From positions 254 through 64,253 of the forward strand of contig NZ_PYXZ01000002.1 in assembly GCF_003057875.1 (NCBI RefSeq): a DNA stretch of 64,000 nucleotides, written 5' to 3'. Shown piece after piece: positions 43,312 through 54,465 of this stretch; the first letter of the stretch is position 1, and each line of letters begins with the position of its first letter. A program made the position numbers and the translations under genes. The notes under the pieces were generated by a model. It worked only from the letters and a program-made list of their open reading frames with translations. It ran no database searches and had not been told where the DNA came from. The stretch comes from Nocardioides currus (GTDB lineage: Bacteria > Actinomycetota > Actinomycetes > Propionibacteriales > Nocardioidaceae).

Positions 43312-44322
43312 CTAGGAGCCGTCGGTGCGCTTCATCCCGACGAGGCCGGGCTTCCAGGCCGGGTCCTCGAGCTGCGCGATGGTGGGGGAGCCGAACATCG
43401 GCAGGCCCTGCCGCTTGCGGAGGAAGCCCCACACGACGGGCAGGGTCAGGAGCACGGCGATGCCGATGCCCGCGATCAGGAACGGGTGGGTCTCGTCCTC
43501 GCCGAGCGGTGCCCAGCCCGACTTGTCGAGGAGCGCGACACCGCTCATCGTCAGCACGATGACGATGCCGCGTCGGATGAACGACTGCGGCACGCGCGGG
43601 GCGAGCAGCGAGCCCAGGATGGTGCCGGGCACCGACCCGACGACCAGGGGGACGAGGATCGTCCAGTCGATGCCGTGGAGGGCGATGTTGGAGACCGCCG
43701 CGGCCAGCACGAGCGGCACGGCCTGCACGAGGTCGGTGCCGACCAGCTTCACGGCCGACAGGCCGGGATAGAGCATCAGCAGGGCGATCATGATGACCGA
43801 GCCCGAGCCGACGCTGGTGACGCCGACCAGCAGGCCGCCGAGCATGCCGACGAGCAGCGTGGGGACGACCCGGATCGCGGGGTCGTCGTCGGGGGCGTGG
43901 GCGCCGGAGCGCACGCGCAGCAGGTTGACGTAGAGACGGAGTGCATAGGTCGCCGCGGCCAGCAGGAGGGCGAACCCGATGCAGATCACCAGGACGTGGT
44001 TGAGCTGGTCGATGTCGTCGGTGAACCACGAGACGAGGTGGGGGCCCAGCAGCGCCATCGGGATCGACCCGATCATCAGCCACGTGGCCAGCTGCATGTT
44101 GGGGGAGCCCTCGCGGCGGTGCACGATCGCGCCGCCGCTCTTGTAGATCGCCGCGGCCGTCAGGTCGGCGGTGACGACCGTGGCCGCCTCGCCCACGCCC
44201 AGGAACAGCAGGGCCGGCGTCATCAGGGCGCCGCCGCCCATGCCGGTCAGGCCCACGACGACGCCGACGAAGAAGCCTGCTGCCAGGATCGACAACGCGG
44301 TGATGGTGATCAGGTCGGCCAT
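43312..44322 (-). CDS. TauE/SafE family sulfite/sulfonate exporter
   Basis: A 336-residue membrane protein with about eight helices and the paired TauE/SafE motifs [19 protein letters not shown] and [18 protein letters not shown]. In a sulfate-assimilation operon it probably moves sulfate, sulfite or a sulfonate across the membrane; direction is not shown. Its ATG shares one base with the cysC-fusion stop (TGATG). Confidence 0.9.
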   Translation of the reverse strand: MADLITITALSILAAGFFVGVVVGLTGMGGGALMTPALLFLGVGEAATVVTADLTAAAIYKSGGAIVHRREGSPNMQLATWLMIGSIPMALLGPHLVSWFTDDIDQLNHVLVICIGFALLLAAATYALRLYVNLLRVRSGAHAPDDDPAIRVVPTLLVGMLGGLLVGVTSVGSGSVIMIALLMLYPGLSAVKLVGTDLVQAVPLVLAAAVSNIALHGIDWTILVPLVVGSVPGTILGSLLAPRVPQSFIRRGIVIVLTMSGVALLDKSGWAPLGEDETHPFLIAGIGIAVLLTLPVVWGFLRKRQGLPMFGSPTIAQLEDPAWKPGLVGMKRTDGS

Positions 44323-46121
44323 CAGCTCTCCTCCTGCGTCGACGCGCCGGTCAGCGCCGGCACGACCAGCGCCAGCATCCCGGACATCCTGCCCGCTGCG
44401 GCCTCGGCGGACGCCGTACCGCGCCGGTAGGGATCGTCGATGTCGTCCTCGGGCAGGGGGCGGACCCGTCGCTCAGCCGCCTCGGCGATCAGTTCGCGGC
44501 CGTGCAGGTCGGGAGACTCCTGGGCGACGCGCGCGAACTGCCCGAGGGTGAAGGCCTTCCGCACGGCCCGCGGGTGCTCCTCGATGACGAGCGCCCGGTG
44601 GCTCGCCTCGGCGGTGAGGACGACGTCGGCCCACTCGACGAGGTCGCGGGTCAGCGGGCGGCTGCGGAAGGCAGGGTCGCTGGCGGACAGGGTCGCCGCC
44701 ATCACCTCGTCCATCGGCTGGTCGACGAGGCCGTGGGTGCCGGCGCCTGCGAAGGTGATGGCCGCGTCACCGGCCAGGGCGCGGGCCGTCTGCTCCATGT
44801 AGGGCGAGCGGCAGATGTTGGCGGTGCAGACGAAGAGGACGTGGAGGTCGTCGTCGGTGCGCGGTTGCTCGGCCGAGGCCACGGCGGGGTCCTCGGCGGG
44901 GTCGTCGGTGGGGTACTCGGTGCGGAGGTCGAGGTGGCCGGACGCGGCCAGTGCGTCGATCACGTCGTCGAGGGCCGCCTCGATGGTGCGCCCGGTGGTG
45001 TCGACGCGTACGGCGGCGTCGTCGGGCTCCTCGTACGGCGAGGAGATGCCGGTGAACTCCGGGATCTCCCCGCGGCGGGCCTTCGCGTAGAGCCCCTTGC
45101 GGTCGCGGCGCTCGCACTCCTCGAGCGGGGTCGCCACGTGGATCAGGAAGAACGCACCACCCGCGTCCTCGACCATCTCGCGCACGTCGGCGCGGGTGCT
45201 CGCGAACGGAGCGATCGGGCTGACCACGGCGAGCCCGCCGTGCCGGGAGATCTCGGCGGCCACCCAGCCGATGCGCCGGATGTTGGTCTCGCGGTCCTCC
45301 TTGGAGAAGGTGAGCCCGGCCGACAGGTTGCGGCGTACGACGTCCCCGTCGAGGCTGGTGACGGTCCGGACCCCCTGCTCCAGCACGCGGTCCATCAGGG
45401 CGCGGGCCAGCGTCGACTTGCCGCTGCCGGAGAGGCCGGTGAAGAACAGCACCAGCCCCTGCTCGTCGGGCGCGGGCTGGTCGCGCTCGACGATCTCGGC
45501 GATCGCGGACGGGTAGTCGGGGTCGGCGTCACGGTCGGCGTCACGGTCGGCGAGGGCGTGCACCGGGTTGTCGCCTGCGTAGTTGGCCAGCACCCGGAGG
45601 CCGAGGGCGTGGTCGGCGGCGGCGTCGCCGTGGGCGGCCAGCGGGACGACGACCACCTCGGCGTCGGTGAGCAGGTCCGCGGCCGCGAGGGTGGCACGGA
45701 CCAGGGCGACGGGCGACAGCGCCGGGGTGCCGTGGCCGGAGAGGGCGACGAGGAGCACGGGTCCGAGGCGGCGTACGTCCTCGAGGTCGGCGACCGTCAG
45801 CGCGTCGGTGACGGGGACCAGGGTGCGGTGCGGGTGACGCTCGCGGGTCTGCTGGGGAGTGAGGTGGAGCCGCCGGAAGGGGCCGTACTGCGCGTGCGTG
45901 AGGCTGGTGACCGCACCGCTCTGGGGGGCGAGCACCGCGAGCGGCAGGCCCTCGGGGTCCACCAGCTCGACCTCGGACGCCTCGGCGAGCGCCGCGGGGA
46001 GGTCGATGGTGATGACGCTGCCCGGCTCGCCGAAGCCCGTCAGCGGCAGCAGCGCGCCGGTCGTCAGCAGCTCCAGGTCGTCGAGCTCGCGGGGCGTCGG
46101 GCAGTGCTGGGGTGTGGACAC
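44322..46121 (-). CDS. cysC: Triple-domain APS kinase: vestigial Sat-like / CysC / LMW tyrosine phosphatase
   Basis: This 599-residue protein has three parts. Residues 1-200 resemble the N-terminal part of ATP sulfurylase (AQYGPFRRLHLTPQQTRERH) but lack its catalytic HxGH. Residues 222-400 are APS kinase: P-loop GLSGSGKS (229-236), LDGDVVRRNL, and GISSPYEEPDDA. From ~426 there is a low-molecular-weight protein tyrosine phosphatase: Cys432-x5-Arg438 (VCTANICRSP) and a DDPYRRG acid loop, so it looks active. It makes PAPS from APS; the phosphatase target is unknown. It heads the operon with tauE. GTG start at 46121. Confidence 0.88.
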   Translation of the reverse strand: MSTPQHCPTPRELDDLELLTTGALLPLTGFGEPGSVITIDLPAALAEASEVELVDPEGLPLAVLAPQSGAVTSLTHAQYGPFRRLHLTPQQTRERHPHRTLVPVTDALTVADLEDVRRLGPVLLVALSGHGTPALSPVALVRATLAAADLLTDAEVVVVPLAAHGDAAADHALGLRVLANYAGDNPVHALADRDADRDADPDYPSAIAEIVERDQPAPDEQGLVLFFTGLSGSGKSTLARALMDRVLEQGVRTVTSLDGDVVRRNLSAGLTFSKEDRETNIRRIGWVAAEISRHGGLAVVSPIAPFASTRADVREMVEDAGGAFFLIHVATPLEECERRDRKGLYAKARRGEIPEFTGISSPYEEPDDAAVRVDTTGRTIEAALDDVIDALAASGHLDLRTEYPTDDPAEDPAVASAEQPRTDDDLHVLFVCTANICRSPYMEQTARALAGDAAITFAGAGTHGLVDQPMDEVMAATLSASDPAFRSRPLTRDLVEWADVVLTAEASHRALVIEEHPRAVRKAFTLGQFARVAQESPDLHGRELIAEAAERRVRPLPEDDIDDPYRRGTASAEAAAGRMSGMLALVVPALTGASTQEES

Positions 46122-46162
46122 GGGGTCAATCCTGCCAGTCGGCGGGCACTAGCCTTCCACCC

Positions 46163-47122
46163 ATGTCGAGACCAGTCGTCGTGGCCGAGATCGTGCGTTC
46201 GGGGTTCGTGGAGGGGCACCACTACGGATCCGTGGTCGCCCTCGACGCGGCCGGCGAGGTCGACTGGTCGGTGGGCATGGTCGACGAGGCGGTGCTGCCG
46301 CGTTCGTGCAACAAGCCGATCCAGGCGCTGGCCATGGTGCGCGCCGGGCTGTCGCTGCCGCCCGAGCTGCTCGCCCTCGCCTGTGCCTCGCACTCGGGCG
46401 AGCCGTTCCACGTCGAGGGCGTACGCCGCATCCTGGCCGGCGCGGGACTCGCGGAGTCCGACCTGCAGACCCCGCCCGACTACCCGCTCGACGACGCCGC
46501 CCGCGAGGACGTCATCCGTGGCGGCGGCGGCAAGACGTCGATCCAGATGAACTGCTCGGGCAAGCACGCGGCGATGCTCGCGACCTGCGTCCTCAACGGC
46601 TGGTCGACCGAGGACTACCTCGACCCCGCCCACCCGCTGCAGGTCGCCATCGCCGAGACCTTCGCCGAGCTGACGGGCGAACCCGTCGAGGTCGTGGCCG
46701 TCGACGGCTGCGGCGCCCCGCTGCTGTCGACCTCGCTGACCGGCCTGGCGCGCGCCTTCCGGGCGCTCGCGGTCGCCACCTCGGGTCCGTCGGCGGAGGT
46801 CGCGGACGCGATCCGGGGCCACGCGGCGTACGTCTCCGGGACGACCCGCGACGAGCTCGCGCTCCTCACGGCGATCCCCGGCTCGATCGGCAAGGCGGGT
46901 GCGGAGTCCTGCTACGCCGTCGCCCTCCCCGACGGGCGGGCCGTCGCGCTCAAGACCGACGACGGGGCGCCCCGTGTGCGCCCGGTCCTGATGGCGGCCG
47001 CCCTCGAGCGCTCCGGCGTGCTGGACCTCGACGGCGTCGACGCCGAGGCCGTGCGCCGCACGGGCGAGCTGCCGCTGCTGGGCGGCGGGCGACCGGTGGG
47101 GGAGATCCGCGCCTGCTTCTGA
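46163..47122 (+). CDS. L-asparaginase (thermolabile / rhizobial type)
   Basis: A 319-residue enzyme of the second asparaginase family (rhizobial AnsA/PF06089 type): SCNKPIQALAMVRAG, ACASHSGEPFHVEGVR and MNCSGKHAAML. The family hydrolyses asparagine to aspartate and ammonia. -10 TAGCCT (46150-46155) ends 7 nt before ATG 46163 (leaderless). It is divergent from the cysC fusion gene, 41 bp apart. Confidence 0.92.
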   Translation: MSRPVVVAEIVRSGFVEGHHYGSVVALDAAGEVDWSVGMVDEAVLPRSCNKPIQALAMVRAGLSLPPELLALACASHSGEPFHVEGVRRILAGAGLAESDLQTPPDYPLDDAAREDVIRGGGGKTSIQMNCSGKHAAMLATCVLNGWSTEDYLDPAHPLQVAIAETFAELTGEPVEVVAVDGCGAPLLSTSLTGLARAFRALAVATSGPSAEVADAIRGHAAYVSGTTRDELALLTAIPGSIGKAGAESCYAVALPDGRAVALKTDDGAPRVRPVLMAAALERSGVLDLDGVDAEAVRRTGELPLLGGGRPVGEIRACF

Positions 47123-47159
47123 GCCTGTGGTTCGGATCACGCTAGCAATGTTTGCATTT

Positions 47160-47177
47160 TGCTAACAACTGTTAGCA
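47160..47177. promoter_or_regulatory. Palindromic operator before the XRE regulator
   Basis: TGCTAACA-AC-TGTTAGCA is a perfect 8-bp inverted repeat with a 2-nt centre, 10 nt before the regulator start. GCTAGCAATG just upstream is a weaker half-site. Autoregulation is the natural reading. Confidence 0.75.
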
Positions 47178-47187
47178 CACTGGCAGC

Positions 47188-47568
47188 ATGGCAATCGGCA
47201 AGGACGGGAAGACCGTCGTCGCATCCCTCGGGGACTTCCTCCGGGAGCAGCGCCTCGCGTCGCGCCTCTCCCTGCGGCAGCTCGCCGAGCAGGTCGGCGT
47301 CAGCAACCCCTACCTCAGCCAGATCGAGCGAGGGCTCCGCCGCCCGTCGGCCGAGGTCCTCCAGCAGATCGCCAAGGCGCTGCGGATCTCCGCCGAGCAG
47401 CTCTACGTCCGCGCCGGGATCGTGAGCCCCGTCGCGCACGGCGACCAGTCGGTCGAGCTCGCCGTCCTCGCGGACGCCGGTCTGACGGAGCGGCAGAAGC
47501 AGTCCTTGCTGGACGTCTACGCCTCCTTCCTCGCCCTCAACGCGGGGGAGCCGCGCGACCCGAGCTGA
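47188..47568 (+). CDS. XRE-family transcriptional regulator
   Basis: A 126-residue protein with an N-terminal lambda-repressor-type helix-turn-helix (SLRQLAEQVGVSNPYLSQIERG) and a short helical C-terminal part. The gene order XRE-HbhA-DUF2516 matches what I recall of Rv0474-hbhA-Rv0476 in M. tuberculosis. It probably binds the palindrome just upstream and controls the following gene. ATG 47188 lies 10 nt after the palindrome. Confidence 0.9.
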   Translation: MAIGKDGKTVVASLGDFLREQRLASRLSLRQLAEQVGVSNPYLSQIERGLRRPSAEVLQQIAKALRISAEQLYVRAGIVSPVAHGDQSVELAVLADAGLTERQKQSLLDVYASFLALNAGEPRDPS

Positions 47569-47617
47569 CGCGCCCAGCGTCGTACGACCCACCACACCCC
47601 ACCGAAGGAGCACCACC

Positions 47618-48289
47618 ATGGCCAAGGCCACCCTCCCCAAGCCCGTCTACGCCTACGTCGGCGTCACCGACCTCGCCGTCGAGGTCGTCCGTGACCTCGT
47701 CGCCTCGACCCAGACCCGCCTCGCCGGCGTCCAGAAGGACGTCAACGCCCGCGTGGCCGACGTGCAGAAGACCGTCGCCGACCCGAAGGCGCTGCGCCAG
47801 CAGGCCGTGACCGTCGTCAACGCCCGCGTCGACGCCATCACCTCCGACGCGAAGGCCCGCCGCAAGGCGATCGAGGCCCGCGTCGCCGAGCTGCAGGCCA
47901 CCGTCACCAAGGGTGCGGCCGACCAGGCCACCGAGACCTACGCCGAGCTCGTCAAGCGCGGCGAGTCGCTCGTCGGCCGCATCCGTCGCCAGGAGTCGAC
48001 CACGGCGACCGTGAAGTCCGCCTCGACCACCGTGGCGAAGGCCAAGACCACCGCCACGCAGGCCAAGAAGGCCGCCGACGCCGAGGTCACCGCCACCAAG
48101 AAGACCAACAGCGCCGCCAAGACGGCCGCCAAGAAGGCCACCGCGAAGAAGGCCCCGGTCCGCAAGGCCGCCGCCAAGAAGACGACCACCGCGCAGAGCA
48201 GCGCCAAGGCCACCGTCACCGCGGCCAAGAAGACCGCCACCAACGCGGTCGCCGCCGCTGCCGACGCCGCCGAGAAGGTCGGCGACTGA
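47618..48289 (+). CDS. HbhA-like (heparin-binding hemagglutinin) protein
   Basis: A 223-residue protein in two parts. A coiled-coil of ~140 residues starts LPKPVYAYVGVTDLAVEVVR, the typical HbhA opening. A Lys/Ala/Thr-rich tail follows with AAKKA-type repeats. HbhA binds glycosaminoglycans in mycobacteria and lies on intracellular lipid bodies or the surface; the tail also resembles histone-like DNA-binding tails. RBS AAGGAG precedes ATG. A strong terminator follows. Confidence 0.85.
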   Translation: MAKATLPKPVYAYVGVTDLAVEVVRDLVASTQTRLAGVQKDVNARVADVQKTVADPKALRQQAVTVVNARVDAITSDAKARRKAIEARVAELQATVTKGAADQATETYAELVKRGESLVGRIRRQESTTATVKSASTTVAKAKTTATQAKKAADAEVTATKKTNSAAKTAAKKATAKKAPVRKAAAKKTTTAQSSAKATVTAAKKTATNAVAAAADAAEKVGD

Positions 48290-48338
48290 AGAGAGGACGA
48301 GGGACAGCTGACGCTGTTCTGAGCCCCACGGCGTGATC

Positions 48339-48368
48339 CGAGGCCCCCGGCAGCTGCCGGGGGCCTCG
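48339..48368. terminator. Bidirectional terminator after the HbhA-like gene
   Basis: A perfect self-complementary 30-mer, CGAGGCCCCCGGCAG followed by its complement. It separates the HbhA-like gene from the convergent DUF2516 gene. Confidence 0.8.
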
Positions 48369-48380
48369 TCGCGTCAGGGA

Positions 48381-48662
48381 TCAGCGCGGACTGGTGACCT
48401 CGGCCAGGGCCGGTCGCGTGTCGAGGATGTAGACCAGCGCGGCGACCGTGAACGCGAGGTTGACGATCAGCACGCCGAGGAGGAGGTGCGCGACGAGGCC
48501 GATGCCGAGACCGATCGTCCAGGCGGCCTTGGTGCCGCGGCTGGCGGCGGGGTAGGCCTGTGTCGGGTAGAGCACCGAGTTGACGAACGCGAACCCCTTG
48601 ACGACCAGCAGCACCAGGAACAGCACCAGTGTGACGTTGCCCTGGAGCTCGAAAAGATTCAC
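48381..48662 (-). CDS. DUF2516 family membrane protein
   Basis: A 93-residue protein with three helices: VTLVLFLVLLVVKGFAFVN, then AAWTIGLGIGLVAHLLLGVL and NLAFTVAALVYILDTRP. This is the Rv0476-like DUF2516 family, of unknown function. GTG 48662 has GGTGAGG upstream. It is convergent with the HbhA-like gene and divergent from the mannose cupin gene. Confidence 0.85.
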   Translation of the reverse strand: MNLFELQGNVTLVLFLVLLVVKGFAFVNSVLYPTQAYPAASRGTKAAWTIGLGIGLVAHLLLGVLIVNLAFTVAALVYILDTRPALAEVTSPR

Positions 48663-48737
48663 AACCTCACCATACGTGGACGGATCGGTCGTTAGGGTTG
48701 TCGGCGTCATCACGCAACCGGACGGGGTTTTCAGCAC

Positions 48738-49100
48738 ATGTCGACGATGGACTCGGAAGAGCGGCCCTGGGGGTCGTGGCACGTCATCGACGAGGGTGAT
48801 GGCTACAAGGTCAAGCGCATCCACGTGATGCCCGGCCAGCGGTTGTCCTACCAGACGCACGAGCACCGCTCCGAGCACTGGGTCGTCATCGCCGGCACCG
48901 CGACGTGCGTCGTCGACGGCGGCACGGTCGTGGCCGAGGCCGGTCACTCCGTCGACATCGCCCAGGGCGCCGCGCACCGCATCACCAACATGCACGACGA
49001 CGAGCTGGTGATCATCGAGGTCCAGCGCGGCGCCTACACCGGCGAGGACGACATCTGCCGCCTCGAGGACGACTACGGGCGCTCGGACGCCACGGCCTGA
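48738..49100 (+). CDS. Cupin: C-terminal domain of mannose-6-P isomerase / GDP-mannose pyrophosphorylase
   Basis: A 120-residue stand-alone type II phosphomannose isomerase cupin: RPWGSWHVIDEGDGYKVKRI, metal-binding HEHRSEHWVV and HRITN. Full-length ManC/AlgA proteins carry it behind a guanylyltransferase domain; here it is alone, at normal length for the single domain. It may isomerise mannose 6-phosphate and so feed the GDP-mannose pathway genes downstream. Confidence 0.87.
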   Translation: MSTMDSEERPWGSWHVIDEGDGYKVKRIHVMPGQRLSYQTHEHRSEHWVVIAGTATCVVDGGTVVAEAGHSVDIAQGAAHRITNMHDDELVIIEVQRGAYTGEDDICRLEDDYGRSDATA

Positions 49101-49109
49101 CCTCGGCCC

Positions 49110-49186
49110 GGCGTCGGCAGTTCGTCGACGATTCCGGTCCGCTGGGCGTCGGACTGCCGGCTGACATCGCGAACTGCCGACGTCAG
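49110..49186 (-). repeat. 77-nt palindromic element, left copy
   Basis: Starts GGCGTCGGCAGTTC and ends GAACTGCCGACGTCAG; arms of 13 bp pair perfectly. The stop codon of the broken gene to the right lies in its last bases. The same ends with a different middle, and exactly the same length, occur at 50085-50161. Confidence 0.8.
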
Positions 49187-50030
49187 GACGCGGACCGGGT
49201 GTTCACGATGTCGGCCAGCGCAGCGCGTACGTAGTCGGGCTGGTGCATGACTTCCTGCCAGGTGAACCGGACGACGACGAGGCCCCGTCGGGCGCATTCG
49301 GTGTAGCGCCGCACGTCGCGGCGGAACGCCGTCAAAGAGCCGTGGAACTCGAACGACTCTGCCTCGATCACGATCCCCAGCCGCTCGTCCATCAGGTCCA
49401 CGCGCCCGACGCCGGCCAGCTCGACCTGGGGTACGGCGGACAGCCCGGCCACCGAGGCGCACAACCAGCGCAGGACGGACTCGAACGGGTTGGCCGCCCG
49501 CCCGTCGGCCAGCCCGACGACCCGGATCGCCTTGGACCGCCCCGTGCGTGGTGAACGTCGAGCGGCCGCCATCAGCTGCTCGCGGGTCACCTGTCCTTCC
49601 CGCAGTGCCGAGTCCGCGACGCACAACGCCGTCACCTCGTCGTACGCACGAGCACATGCGATGACGGTCGGCACCCGTCGTGTCACGTGGCTGGCGACGT
49701 CGCCGGACCTAAGGTCCTGCCAGTGCAGCTCCAGGTCACCGACCGGGACGCGCGAGCCGCGCGCCAGCGTGAGGCACGGCCGCTGCGGCGGGTCCTTCAC
49801 TTCCAGCCCCAGTGCTGGGCAGCCGTCAGGTGCGAGGCGGTGCCGCCTGCCTCGATCGCCACGCGACGTACCTCCTGCAGGTCCGTCAGGACGTAGAGGT
49901 TGCGACGCAGGCGGCTGATGCGACCGCCGATCAGCGCGGCCTCTAGTCGATCGCGGTCGACGCACGCCTTCAGCTCACTCCAGGTCGCAACGCCTCCGCG
50001 CTTCCGGATCTCCCGCACCACGTCTCCCAT
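49183..50030 (-). pseudogene. AbiEi-domain / DUF559-type nuclease gene with a frameshift
   Basis: The first frame (50030-49797) encodes an AbiEi-like winged helix ending HLTAAQHWGWK-stop. The second frame (from about 49806 down to 49183) continues the protein as LEVKDPPQRPCLTLARG. It ends with a nuclease-like domain IVIEAESFEFHGSLTAFRRD and VVVRFTWQEVM. Loss of one G from the run at 49807-49810 explains the break: an added base would rebuild a 282-residue protein. It lies between two 77-nt palindromes and between sugar-nucleotide genes it has no evident link to. Sequencing error is possible. Confidence 0.8.
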
Positions 50031-50084
50031 GCGGGGAACATGCCCACGCGAGCGGCGCGATCCCCGTCGTCCACAGGCTGATCT

Positions 50085-50161
50085 GGCGTCGGCAGTTCAG
50101 AGCAGCCGGTGGGGCCCTGAGCGTGGACGGCGGGTGAATCCCGGTGAACTGCCGACGTCAG
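50085..50161 (-). repeat. 77-nt palindromic element, right copy
   Basis: Same first 14 and last 16 bases and same length as 49110-49186; the 47-nt middle differs. 13-bp arms CGTCGGCAGTTCA (50087-50099) and its complement (50145-50157) are perfect. The rmlCD stop codon lies in its last bases. Confidence 0.8.
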
Positions 50162-51581
50162 TCGGCGAGGTAGCGGTCGAGGGCGACCATCGCGTCCTCG
50201 GGCTCGAAGCCGGTGGCGCGGATCTTGGCCAGCGACATCGCCGAGCGCAGCGGGCGGGGGGCGAAGGGGCCGCCCTTCTCGAGCACCCCGGCGGCGTACG
50301 CCTCGGTCGTCGTCTCTGACACGTCGTCGCCCGAGCGACCGCTGCGCGTGAAGACCTCGCGCGCGATCGCGGCCCACGACATCTCGTCGCCGCCGTTGGA
50401 GAGGTTGTAGGTGCCGTAGGCCGCGCCCGAGTCGATCAGGTGCCGGGTGGCGCGTGAGAGCTCGGAGGTGAACGTCAGCCGCCCGACCTGGTCGGAGACG
50501 ACCGACGGCGAGACTCCGTTGGCGGCGAGCGTGGCCATGGTGCGCACGAAGTTCTTGCCCTCGCCGATCACCCACGAGGTGCGCAGGAGGAAGTGGCGCG
50601 GCGCCGTGCCGACGGCGATGTCGCCGGCGGCCTTGGACTGCGCGTAGACCCCGAGCGGCGAGACGGGCTCGTCCTCGGTGTGCTCCTCGGCGGTGCCGTC
50701 GAAGACGTACTCGCTCGAGTAGTGCACGAGCGTGAAGCCGTGCGTCGCGGCGAGGTTGGCCAGGGTCGCGGGAGCGGTCGCGTTGGCCGCCCAGGCCGTA
50801 CGGCGCCCGTCGGGCGTCTCGGCGAGGTCGACCGCGGTGTAGGCGGCGGCGTTGAGGACGACCGCGTACTCGTGCCAGGGCCACGCGGCGACCGCGGCGG
50901 CGTCGGTCAGGTCGAGCCGGGCGACGGTGCGATCACCCACGGAGCCCTCGGCGAGGTCCACGAGGTCGGAGCCCGGGAAGTCGGCCTGCAGGGCGCGACC
51001 GAGCTGGCCGAGCGCACCGACGATCAGCGTCTTCTTCGGCGCGATCGCGGTGGAGGGGTCGAGCGCCGGGTTGTGCTGGTCCTTCTCGCTGATGATCGCC
51101 TCGGCGAGCGGGATCGGCCACGCGATCGCCACGGTCGGGTCGTCGAGCGCCAGGGCCGGGTAGGTGATGCCGGGGCGCCAGTGCTCGTTGACGAGGTAGG
51201 TGTAGGCCGTGCCGTCCTCGAGCACCTGGTAGCTGTTGCCGACGCCGCGCGGGACGAAGACGGCGAGCGCCGTGTCCATCTCGAGGGTGAACGTCGCCCC
51301 GAACGACTCGCCCTCCCGCATGTCGACCCACGCACCGAAGATCCGCCCGGTCGCCAGCGAGACGAACTTGTCCCACGGCTCGGTGTGGATGCCGCGGGTC
51401 ACGCCACGGTCCGAGTTGAAGGAGACGTTGTTCTGCACCGGGCCGAAGTCGGGCAGGCCGATGCCGACCATCTTCTCGCGCTGCCAGTTCTCCTTGAAGA
51501 ACCCACGCGCGTCGTCGCGACGGTCGAGCCGCACCACGACCAGGCCGGGGATCGGCGTGGTCTCGAGGGAGGGGAGCGACA

Positions 51582-51582
<1 letters not shown>
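50158..51582 (-). CDS. rmlCD: Fused dTDP-4-dehydrorhamnose 3,5-epimerase and reductase (RmlC-RmlD)
   Basis: A 474-residue bifunctional protein. Residues 1-185 are RmlC: GVTRGIHTEPWDKF with the catalytic His, and PRGVGNSYQVLEDGTAYTYL. Residues ~190-474 are RmlD: KTLIVGALGQLGRAL (NADPH site), NAAAYTAVDLAE and GVYAQSKAAGD (Tyr-Lys). It converts dTDP-4-keto-6-deoxyglucose to dTDP-L-rhamnose. ATG 51582 shares a base with the rmlB stop (TGATG). Its stop lies in the edge of a 77-nt palindrome. Confidence 0.94.
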
Positions 51583-54461
<2,879 letters not shown>

Positions 54462-54465
<4 letters not shown>

